Shown in pieces: positions 17,382 to 25,224 of a stretch of DNA of 46,561 bases. A program made the translations under genes and the position numbers. Under the pieces are notes generated by a model. That model did no database searches, was not told the origin of the DNA, and saw nothing but the letters and a program-made list of their open reading frames with translations. This DNA is from Planctomycetota bacterium. Lineage in GTDB: Bacteria; Planctomycetota; Planctomycetia; Gemmatales; Gemmataceae. Location of the stretch: the NCBI GenBank assembly GCA_003669555.1, contig QWOS01000027.1:1-46561 (forward strand), given 5' to 3'. The stretch's first letter is position 1; each line of letters opens with the position of its first letter.

Positions 17382-19010
17382 ATGAAAGCGCGCGCTTCTT
17401 TGCCAAAATCCTCCTTTGCCAGCCGTTTCTGGGCCAAGCGCCCCCTTTCCAGTTGGGCCCAGTTGCGACTTGAGGGCTTGGAAAATCGCCTGGTTCCTTC
17501 TGGCGACCTCGATCCGATGATTGGGTTTCAAAATATTCAGTCAATGGGACAGGCCGTTGCTGCAGAACAATCAGCGTTCATTTCTCCAACCGAAGCTGAA
17601 ATCCTTGGATTATTCCAGCGCTGGAGTTCTGCAGTCCAAACCGGTAATCCCGATATCGTCACCGCACTCTATGCCCCCGATGCGATCCTCGTTCCAACGC
17701 TTTCCAATGTAATCCGTAATACGCCGGAGGCAATCCACGAGTACTTTGTTGAATTTCTTGCCAAAAATCCTGTCCCCAGGCTGGATAGCTACAACATCGT
17801 ATCCAACGGGCAAATAGCGGATAATTCAGGCCTTTATACTTTTGGATTTTCCCCTCAAAATCGTGCGTTCTTTGCGGTTGCAGCCCGTTACACTTTTTCA
17901 TACCAAAAAACCGACGGTGAATGGTTGATTATTCAGCACCATTCTTCCCAACTGCCATTCCCTGACAAATCGGTCACCGGCCAGATTCAGGTTTCTGCTC
18001 TTTACGGGGAAATACTCCAAAGAACCCCGGACAAGTCTGGCCTTGAGTTTTTTAGCCAGAGTATAGCCAATGGATTGTCGCCCACGGTGGTAGCCCAAGC
18101 CATCTGGAACTCCCCAGAACATCGGGCCAAGCAAGTGGATGCATACTTTCAGGATTTTCTTGATAGACAGCCAGAACCTTCCGCCAAAGCCGCTTTTTTT
18201 AATGCTTTCGCCCAGGGTAATACATCTTCGGGAATTCAGGTCGCAATACTCACTTCAGAAGAGTTTATCAACCATTCAAAAACCCAGGAAGAATACATCA
18301 AGGACCTTTATCTGACTCTGCTTGATCGCGAATCTGACCCCGCCGGATTGGCCAGTCATCGCGAATCTCTCAACCGGTTTGGCCCTGTTGCTGTCGTTGA
18401 AAGTTTTTTCAGGGCCGATGAATATCTCCGCTTGCAGGTCAATGGCTACTACCACAAATTCCTGCGCAGGGACGGTATTGACGATCCGGCAGGGCTGCAA
18501 AATTGGGTAAGCGCCGCCCGGGCAGGCTGGTCTCTTGACCAGATTGGCCAGCTGATCTCCAGCTCGCCCGAGGTTTGGCCAAAATGGATCAACAGTAGTG
18601 CTAATTTTTCCCCCGATTCTCCTGAAATGCCCTATGTGACCACTATCAATGGCATGCCCCCACCGTATTCCCCCCGGGACGTTTTTTTTCAAACAGTACT
18701 TTTTCATGAAACGGCTGAAAATGGTGACGAATTATTCGCCATATATGGTGTCAGGTCCCCTCAGACAAGGGCCCGTATCCATTATCACGACTATGGTGGT
18801 ACAGCGTTTATCCTCGAGGGGAAAATGACTCTTTATCATGAGGGGATGGAGCCCATAACTGCCTCTGCGGGGCAAAGCTATTACATGGGCTCTAGTTCAC
18901 CCATGGCAGGTGTGAATTCAGGCGATGTCGATGCTGTGTTCCTCGATTGTTTTCGATTGCCCATTGGCAGGGTTTTATGGCGTCCTGTTGAACCGTATCC
19001 ATCTCATTGA
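17382..19010 (+). CDS. Exported fusion: NTF2/SnoaL-like (DUF4440) + DUF4214 repeats + cupin
   Basis: ATG at 17382 has AGGAG 7 bases upstream; an ATG 6 bases earlier is too close to it. The 542-residue product starts with a basic tail and LRLEGLENRLVPSG (motif at residues 30-36), a form of the 'LExLExR.lPs' leader found on large planctomycete surface proteins. Residues about 68-193 resemble an NTF2-like SnoaL/DUF4440 domain (LFQRWSSAVQTGNPDIVTALYAPDAIL, then HSS near the end). Residues about 202-400 hold four DUF4214-like repeats (YGEILQRTPDKSGLEF, YLTLLDRESDPAGLASH, YHKFLRRDGIDDPAGLQNW). Residues about 435-527 resemble a cupin with His467 and His469 (RIHYHDYGGTAF), but the usual Glu is missing. 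The order is unusual. Substrate and role are unknown. Base composition is lower in GC than most neighbours. Confidence 0.75.
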   Translation: MKARASLPKSSFASRFWAKRPLSSWAQLRLEGLENRLVPSGDLDPMIGFQNIQSMGQAVAAEQSAFISPTEAEILGLFQRWSSAVQTGNPDIVTALYAPDAILVPTLSNVIRNTPEAIHEYFVEFLAKNPVPRLDSYNIVSNGQIADNSGLYTFGFSPQNRAFFAVAARYTFSYQKTDGEWLIIQHHSSQLPFPDKSVTGQIQVSALYGEILQRTPDKSGLEFFSQSIANGLSPTVVAQAIWNSPEHRAKQVDAYFQDFLDRQPEPSAKAAFFNAFAQGNTSSGIQVAILTSEEFINHSKTQEEYIKDLYLTLLDRESDPAGLASHRESLNRFGPVAVVESFFRADEYLRLQVNGYYHKFLRRDGIDDPAGLQNWVSAARAGWSLDQIGQLISSSPEVWPKWINSSANFSPDSPEMPYVTTINGMPPPYSPRDVFFQTVLFHETAENGDELFAIYGVRSPQTRARIHYHDYGGTAFILEGKMTLYHEGMEPITASAGQSYYMGSSSPMAGVNSGDVDAVFLDCFRLPIGRVLWRPVEPYPSH

Positions 19011-19292
19011 CTGGGCAATGGCAGTACAAAAGCTCCTGGGCGGGATCCGCAAACCTGGCAGGCAGTGTTTGGTTTGAGTGAGGCACCGTCTGGCGGAACC
19101 GCCGTGCGCTACCGAACCATCCTGCGAAGGCCGGTAGCCATCAACGGTCCTGCGAATACAAGGCAAAAAAAGTCTACAATCAGGTTATCTACCAGGCGCC
19201 AGGAAGGCACGGAAAACAGGTACCTTCTCCCGATCAATTTTCAGGCATCCCGCAGAACCTATTGGGGAATTGCGCCAGATTCGCCCGCCCGT

Positions 19293-20339
19293 CTAGTGCG
19301 ACGGCATGGCGATCCATGGAGGTATCACCGAAGCCGGACCCCAGCGATTGAGTTCCCGGATACGCACATCGCTATTTTTTGGATCCTTCAAATAAAAATA
19401 GTAGTCGTCTGTTCGTTCGAACAGGTCGCTGGAAGGGTTGGGGCTGGACCCCACAACCATGGCGCCTGTGATCCGCATATGGAGGTAGCCAACCATCAAT
19501 TCATCGTAAGATCCACCAGGCAAGGTGAATTCAAAAGAAAAACGACTCTTCTCGTTGCTTATCGCATGCAGTTCAGTTGCGAATTCACCCACAGACTGGA
19601 TGGGGACAGGTTCCCATTTGCGTCCCATCTGGTAGTGGAGGCCCAAAGCGGGACCAAGAACAAACATTTTTCCCTGCCCATAGTTTTCCAAAAACAGGGT
19701 AACCCGGTGCTTGCCTTCCCCCAGGGAGAGCACCTCCAGAATGTCAGCCCGCAGAGATTCCATCGCCAATGTTTCCGACAGACGCCTTTTGGCGGTTTCC
19801 TCAACCAGCATGTGGCCCTGCCATAGCGCTACCCCTTGATCCAAAGCGAATAGACCACCCGCTCCCAGGCAAAGCCAGCCCGCCATCATTCCCAACCAGC
19901 TCATCCAGCCAGCGGCCGGAGCCATTTCTACTGGCCCTGACAGGCTGGATGGGGAGTAGCCGAAAGCACCGACTGGCCCGACTCCCGGCTGGGAGGGGCT
20001 CCCTGCCAACCCTGAACCAGCCAAATCCAGGTCGGCGGTCTGTTTGTCAGCCGTGATTTTTCCCGCTGATAAAGTGACAACCCGTCGCATACGGTTGGCC
20101 ACAGCCAAGTCGTGGGTCACCAAAAGGAGGGTGGTACCGGCCTCCTGTGCCAATTGGAGCATCAGGTCCAGGATCGCAGCCGCCGCAGGTCCATCCAGAT
20201 CATTAGTCGGTTCATCAGCCAGTAAAAGTGCAGGCTTGTTCACCAGGGCCCGTGCCAACGCTGCCCGGCGTTGCTGGCCACCAGACAATTCGCCGGGATA
20301 AGCATCCAGGCGGTGTTGGAAGAACGGCCGTGCCGAGAC
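19293..20339 (-). pseudogene. 5'-truncated ABC transporter ATP-binding gene with membrane extension
   Basis: The readable part starts at the region before the signature motif: YPGELSGGQQRRAALARAL, then Walker B ALLLADEPTNDLD and the H-loop LLLVTHDLA. This is the LolD/MacB-type ATPase pattern. The first ~130 residues, including Walker A and the Q-loop, are absent; upstream of about 20340 the frame continues in unrelated sequence for 30 codons. After the ATPase remnant comes a linker, one membrane helix (SWLGMMAGWLCLGAGGLFAL) and a soluble domain of about 180 residues ending at 19293. Without Walker A it cannot bind ATP normally. The C-terminal domain could still be made from an internal start, but nothing shows this. 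Confidence 0.7.
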
Positions 20340-20487
20340 CCGGGGGGCAAAAAATTTACCAGGGGTCAGGAGCGTCGTACCCAAGCAGGATGTAATACCG
20401 ATGGCGGGGCCAAGTGGGCACCAGGGCAAAACCCGGGGTCCTGCCGACCGATGAAACTTCTTAACCTCGAAAAGTGGCGGCCAAGCC

Positions 20488-21888
20488 TCAGTCGCGCTTT
20501 GGAACCGGTTCCGTGTAACCCACCCCGCGCATCACCACCGCCAATTCGGCCCCCAGCCTCGCGGATAGCTCCCGGTCGGAGGCGAGGTTCCTGGTCTCGT
20601 AGGGATCGGATTGCAGGTCGAAAAGCTCCGTCCATTCCGGGTGGCCCGGGTATTTGACCAGCTTGTGCGTGGTCGTCCTCAGGCAGTAGGTGGTGGGAAC
20701 GTTGCCCAGCTCCTTGTAATACTCGCCCAGGAAGGACTTCCGCCAATTGGCAGCCCCGCGTCCGGCCGCCAAGCCCCGCCAGCTCGCCCCCTGCATCTCA
20801 GCCGGGGCGGCGATTCCCGCCAGGTCCAGCAGGGTCGGCGCCAGGTCGATGTTCAGGACCATCTCATCCACCCGTTTTCCCCTGGCGAATTCGCGCGGAT
20901 AACGCACCAGCATCGGCACACGGAGGGATTCCTCGTACAGGGAACGCTTGTCCCCGGAACAGTGCTCGCCCAGGTAATACCCGTTGTCGCTCGTGTAGAC
21001 CACCACGGTGTCTTCCGCCAGCCGCAGTTCATCCAGGGCCGCGAGGATTTTGCCGACGCAATCGTCCACACCGGCGATGTGCCGCAGGTAGTCCAGATGC
21101 GCGTCGTTGGAGGAAATGCCGGTGGGGAACATCGCAGTCTTGGGATCCCGCGTGTGAAAAATCGCCGGCGAACCGCAGTTGGGAGCCGGACGGGTTGTCT
21201 CATTGGCGTACAGGCCGCGCAGCCTCTCGGGCAGGTTGTTCCCCCCGCGGGGCCCGTGCGGACTCTTCAGGCCGACCACCATCGAGAACGGCTTGTCACG
21301 GTTCTGACGCATCCAGTCGATGGCGAAGCCGGTGCTTACCTCATCCACCCACCCCTTGGTCGGCGTCGGCACCCCGTTGATCTCGAACGGGCAATCCTGG
21401 TACCGTCCCTGCCCGACGAAGCTGGCCGAGTGGTCGAAGCCGGGACGCTGGCCCTTTTGGTTGCCCATGTGCCATTTGCCCACATAGGCCGTCCGGTAAC
21501 CGGCTTGGCGCAGCAACGTGGCGTGCGTGACGCCAGTGGCGGGGAACGGTTTGCTGTTGTTGGTGATGCCGTTGGCGTGGTTATAGCGCCCGGTCAAAAA
21601 CGCCGCCCGGCTGGGGGCGCATAGCGACAGCGTCACGAAGGCGCTGCGGAACCGGACACCCTCCGCCGCCAACCGGTCCAGGTGGGGCGATTGAAACCAA
21701 GGGAAACGCCCGGCATCCCCCTGTTCGCGCTGCACCACGCCCACCGCGTCCCAGCGGTGGTCATCCGAGTAGATGAACACAAAGTTGGGCCGTTGGTCGG
21801 CCGCCCCGGCCTGGAAACCGACCGCGAGCGACAGCACCACCGCCCATAGTGGCCCAAGCCCCGCCATCCGGAAACATGCTCTATTCAT
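20488..21888 (-). CDS. Exported sulfatase (arylsulfatase/iduronate-2-sulfatase type)
   Basis: The product hydrolyses sulfate esters after its active-site Cys is turned into formylglycine. Cys90 lies in SLCAPSRAAFLTGRY, the standard C-x-P-S-R motif. Metal ligands Asp42 and Asp43 are in FIYSDDHRWDAVG and the C-terminal pair in VVYTSDNGYYLGEH. Lys/His contacts appear in YVGKWHMG and GLKSPHGPRG. ATG at 21888 leads into a signal peptide (MNRACFRMAGLGPLWAVVLS) although the ribosome site is weak; an internal Met at 21867 is an alternative. It is last in a three-gene operon with DUF1080 and SASA genes (58-base gap). Downstream lies the truncated ABC gene. Confidence 0.93.
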   Translation of the reverse strand: MNRACFRMAGLGPLWAVVLSLAVGFQAGAADQRPNFVFIYSDDHRWDAVGVVQREQGDAGRFPWFQSPHLDRLAAEGVRFRSAFVTLSLCAPSRAAFLTGRYNHANGITNNSKPFPATGVTHATLLRQAGYRTAYVGKWHMGNQKGQRPGFDHSASFVGQGRYQDCPFEINGVPTPTKGWVDEVSTGFAIDWMRQNRDKPFSMVVGLKSPHGPRGGNNLPERLRGLYANETTRPAPNCGSPAIFHTRDPKTAMFPTGISSNDAHLDYLRHIAGVDDCVGKILAALDELRLAEDTVVVYTSDNGYYLGEHCSGDKRSLYEESLRVPMLVRYPREFARGKRVDEMVLNIDLAPTLLDLAGIAAPAEMQGASWRGLAAGRGAANWRKSFLGEYYKELGNVPTTYCLRTTTHKLVKYPGHPEWTELFDLQSDPYETRNLASDRELSARLGAELAVVMRGVGYTEPVPKRD

Positions 21889-21946
21889 CTGTATCCGCAC
21901 TCCGCTCAAACCAGGCACCACCGGCCGTCACGGTTTCATCCCGCCA

Positions 21947-22690
21947 TCACTCCTTCGGGAGCTCGTAGACGAAGGCGTTTGAATCGGCCGGTACCACCCA
22001 GACATTACGGAACTTCACCGGGTTGCCGTGGTCCTGAAGGAAGACCGGACCGGTCATGGTCTTCTTCTGCCGGTCGCGGATCTTTTCCAGGTACGGCGTG
22101 GTCCCGTAGCGGAACGGGTGGAAGGCGGACTTGGGCTCGCCGAACTCGGTCCCTTGCTGGACTTTTTTCCCGTTGAACCAGATGGTGACCCTGCCCTTCT
22201 CGGTGATCTTGCCGGCCTCGTCCCGCCGGGGGGCCCGGTAACGGATATCAAACACCTGCCACTCCCCGGGTTTCCGGCAGGCGTTCTCCAGCGGCGCGGC
22301 GAACCCGTACAGCGCCCCGGCGTCATCCTGCGTCACCTTCTCCTTGCCGGAGGAGTTCAGGATCTGGATCTCGTAGTTGCCATGGATGTAGACCCCGCTG
22401 TTGGCCGGCCCCTTGGGTGGCAGCAGGAACTCGACATGGATGTCGGCGTCCTTGAAATGCTGCCGTGACACGATGTGGTTCTGGTTTTTCTTGGGTGTGG
22501 AGGTCATCACCCCCTCCTCGCAAGGCCAGTCCGTCTTCTCCCCGGCCATGCTCAGGAAGGATTGGTTCCCCCGCTCGTCCAAAAGCCGGATCGCGCCGGC
22601 AGGAGCCGGGGCCGGCAATACCGACTGGTCCGGCTTGAATTCCGGCTGGGCCTGCGCGAGCGCCCATGCCACCATCCACAAGTTCATCAT
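21947..22690 (-). CDS. Exported DUF1080 (3-keto-disaccharide hydrolase-like) protein
   Basis: AAGGAGGAAGG lies just upstream of the double ATG at 22690. After a short signal peptide (MMNLWMVAWALAQAQ) the 247-residue protein shows the jelly-roll of DUF1080: NHIVSRQHFKDADIHVEFLLP, GPANSGVYIHGNYEIQILNS, GEWQVFDIRYRAPR, KGRVTIWFNGKKVQQGTEF and GPVFLQDHGNPVKFRNVWV. Some members cleave 3-keto-glycosides; most are uncharacterised, and they are strongly expanded in planctomycetes. It is encoded between the SASA esterase (45-base gap) and the sulfatase, pointing to shared work on a decorated polysaccharide. Confidence 0.9.
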   Translation of the reverse strand: MMNLWMVAWALAQAQPEFKPDQSVLPAPAPAGAIRLLDERGNQSFLSMAGEKTDWPCEEGVMTSTPKKNQNHIVSRQHFKDADIHVEFLLPPKGPANSGVYIHGNYEIQILNSSGKEKVTQDDAGALYGFAAPLENACRKPGEWQVFDIRYRAPRRDEAGKITEKGRVTIWFNGKKVQQGTEFGEPKSAFHPFRYGTTPYLEKIRDRQKKTMTGPVFLQDHGNPVKFRNVWVVPADSNAFVYELPKE

Positions 22691-22735
22691 ACCGCCTTCC
22701 TCCTTCGGGCTATCCGGGTCTACCCCAGCCCGGTC

Positions 22736-23866
22736 CTATTTCTGCTCCACCTTGCCCAGCAGCCGGGCCATCGCCCGCCCCATGGCCTCGCCCACATCCA
22801 TGTACACCTCGGCCTTGCCGCCATAGTGCCCGTTGCCGCTGCCCCCCTGGGCCATCGGATGGGTGTAGACCGTGGCGACATTCCCCTTGAATTCCGGGTA
22901 CTTGCCGGTCTCGCCATCCACCGCGAGTTGGGCGTCCAGCACCAGGCCGCCAGGGCCCTTGGATCCCTTCTGGGATTCTCCGAGGGTCGCCAGCACGAAC
23001 CTGGCGCCGGGCGCGTTGAATTCCCGGCGCAGGGTCTTTATGAAGTGAACCAAGTTTTTATCATAGCGTTCGGCGTGCCCGGGATTGCCGCAGTCCTTCT
23101 CCCCCTGCCAGAAGAAGAAGCCGGCCACCTCATAGGATTTCGCGCCGGGATAGTGCTTTTCCAGCTCACCAAGCACCATCTTGGCCTTGGCGATGTCGGC
23201 ATCGTACTGCTTACCGGCATACCAGTCGATCGGCTTGCCCGCCTTGTCCAGCCACGGGGGCGGTTCGGTCGCCGTGCCCCTGGCCTTGTCCATCTCCCAG
23301 GATTCCGGGCGGTCCTTGTAGCCGGCATAGACCAGAGCCTTCTCCAGCCCCTGCTTGTCCCGGCTGACGAAGGTGTAACGCTCGCTGCCGGGCGGCAGCA
23401 GGTCCCAGCCCAGGCTCCGGTTGCCGATGCAGCTTTTCAACAGCAACACCGGATCATCGACGGCATCGCCCAAGATATGGCCGATGCCGAACTCCGGCCC
23501 GATGGTCTTACAGGTTTTCACGGTTAGCCACTCGTTGTTGAGCCGCTGCACGCCTCCGCCCCGTCCATCCATGACGCGCGCGTACCGCACATCGCGCCGC
23601 TCGCCCCACTGGCCGGCCGCATCCACCAGGTACTTGTACTTGCCCCTCTCCTTGACGGCGCTCTCCAGGGACACCACGGGGCCGGACACTTTGCCAAGGC
23701 CCACCATGTTCGACTGGCCCAGCAGCAGGTACACCTGCACCGGCTTGGCAAGGTCGGCCGGCTTGACCCCACCTTTGTCCGTTTGGCCATCCTGGCCATG
23801 ACAACGGCCGACCCATGCCAACCCGGCCAGCACCATCACCACGGTCCTAGAACGGAATGACAGCAT
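22736..23866 (-). CDS. Exported SASA-family (sialate O-acetylesterase-like) carbohydrate esterase
   Basis: AGGAGG 7 bases before the ATG fixes the start at 23866. A signal peptide is followed by VYLLLGQSNMVGLG, with Ser52 in the GQSN motif as nucleophile, and by the FFFWQGEKD block and a C-terminal GNGHYGGKAEVYMD that supplies the His. This is the SASA/DUF303 branch of SGNH esterases, which remove acetyl groups from sugars. It is first in an operon with DUF1080 and the sulfatase, so deacetylation and desulfation of one exported-substrate polysaccharide is a reasonable inference. Confidence 0.9.
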   Translation of the reverse strand: MLSFRSRTVVMVLAGLAWVGRCHGQDGQTDKGGVKPADLAKPVQVYLLLGQSNMVGLGKVSGPVVSLESAVKERGKYKYLVDAAGQWGERRDVRYARVMDGRGGGVQRLNNEWLTVKTCKTIGPEFGIGHILGDAVDDPVLLLKSCIGNRSLGWDLLPPGSERYTFVSRDKQGLEKALVYAGYKDRPESWEMDKARGTATEPPPWLDKAGKPIDWYAGKQYDADIAKAKMVLGELEKHYPGAKSYEVAGFFFWQGEKDCGNPGHAERYDKNLVHFIKTLRREFNAPGARFVLATLGESQKGSKGPGGLVLDAQLAVDGETGKYPEFKGNVATVYTHPMAQGGSGNGHYGGKAEVYMDVGEAMGRAMARLLGKVEQK

Positions 23867-24346
23867 GGAAGCCTCCTTGGTGGTTGATCAACGACAAAGC
23901 CGGCAAGCCGCGCAACGGCGGATTCCGAAAGTACTGATACGACCGGTCAAAATCATTGTCACCGGTGGGCGGCGCGGCTGAAGCCAAGACCTATAATCGC
24001 CGATGCTCATCCAATCCGCCAACAGAAAAGCGGCGACTGACCGGTTGCCACGGTTCGCCGACTACTTGGCGCAGCTAGCAAGCCTGCCCGCACCTTGTCA
24101 CTCTCAAGCGCCCATTCACTTACACCTGCAGCGTGGCGGGAACGAACCACCATGCCAAGCATCACCAAAAGCAATCCGAAAACTGCCGGCAACAGAACCC
24201 AGACTTGAAAAGATTTCCGCCCCAAAGGATACCCCTTCAATTCCAGATAACAGCCTTCCATTTGAACTACATGATGCGCAGTACAACAAGAAGATGAAGA
24301 AACTATTGCTACAGCGGCCAGGAGGCAGGCAGGGGAATCACAGCCC
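23867..24346. other. Gene-poor region upstream of the SASA-DUF1080-sulfatase operon
   Basis: No gene is firmly supported. A - strand frame (24007-24261) encodes one membrane-helix-like segment (LPAVFGLLLVMLGMVV) but has no ribosome site and overlaps another open frame on the + strand. A TATAAT occurs at 23992-23997 on the + strand without a good -35. Confidence 0.4.
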
Positions 24347-24682
24347 CTAATCGCGGAATGCCGCTATATGGAAAGGACGCGGTGCAGGCTTGCCACTGGG
24401 CTCATAGGTGTTGACCCGCATTTTGTTGGGCTCCTGGCACAAGCTGACAGTAATCAGGCCTGGTTGCACTACTTCGTACAGGGCGCTGCCAATGGTTGCC
24501 GAGAAATTGGTTTTGACCCCCCCCTGAAGAGGCAGCTTCCAGGTAATGATATACTCGTTGACCCCGGTCAGTTAGCAACTTTCGATCATGTAGCCGCGGG
24601 CAATCGAACCATCGGCCTGGATAACGCAGGCAAGACGGTTGATAAAAGTTGCCTGGTCGCTTTGGGTGCGAATTTCAGACAT
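24347..24682 (-). pseudogene. Small planctomycete-type gene with an internal stop codon
   Basis: From ATG 24682 the frame reads on for 36 codons (including QADGSIARG and YMIESC), meets TAA at 24572-24574, then stays open for 74 codons to TAG at 24347. The second part includes LTGVNEYIITWKLPLQGGV, NFSATIGSALYEV, PGLITVSLCQEPNKMRVNTY and PSGKPAPRPFHI. The pattern matches a short exported-type module with 'adGs.aRG....sv.rlg.GqYeVtw', 'C.y.ATiG' and 'npn.v.V.T.d.sG...drpFhl'. One substitution (for example CAA to TAA) explains the stop. GGCGAGGG precedes the ATG. Confidence 0.6.
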
Positions 24683-25224
24683 AGCCCTCGCCTTGGCAGG
24701 TAGAAAGTGTGATCATGATAGGCTGATGGATATGATTAGCATGGCTTTTGAAAAATGCAACTCCTGTGACTAAATCTTTTTCTTGCTGGAAGAGTCGCCT
24801 AATTTGCGGCATAGGTGCCGTCCAGGGAAGTCGCATGGTCGACCCTGTTGGGGTTGAGAAATGAGGGTGGTTCGCTTCGATTTTGATGCAGTTCTTAGAC
24901 CAGATTTCCAGTGGAAATGAACAGGGCGTTACCAATCAACACTTGGTTTTTGCCAGGTGTTGATTCCAGAGCAACTGCAAACATTTTAAACTTGCTCCAG
25001 TCAAGTATTCGCAATGCTTTTTTCATCATTTCCAGGCGACAAAAAACCAGTGTTTCATCCCGGGATTTAATCTGCATTCATGCTGAAAAAGAGACAAATG
25101 AAGGTTGGGTTCCTTGAGCAAATCAAGGCACCATGCCATTCGATAGAATTACCCAGCAGCGACGGATTGGTCCGGTTACCAACAATCTGCAGGTTTTATC
25201 CCGGAAGACTTCGGGAGGAAATGG
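24683..25224. other. Gene-poor region with one hairpin
   Basis: The small frames here carry no recognisable domain. A 12-bp near-perfect inverted repeat, ATCAACACTTGG (24935-24946) with CCAGGTGTTGAT (24953-24964), surrounds TTTTTG. It could be an RNA hairpin or a protein site. No promoter is clear for the gene at 25225. Confidence 0.4.

Noticed and set aside
20611-21624. 337-codon + strand frame opposite the sulfatase
   Set aside because: Sulfatase motifs on the - strand are complete; the + frame has none.
24007-24261. - strand 84-codon frame with one membrane-like helix
   Set aside because: No ribosome site, overlaps a competing + strand frame, and the C-terminal half looks random; kept only as a remark in the intergenic entry.
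24895-25077. - strand 60-codon frame in the gene-poor region
   Set aside because: No domain recognised and no clear ribosome site; the sequence includes the hairpin at 24935-24964.
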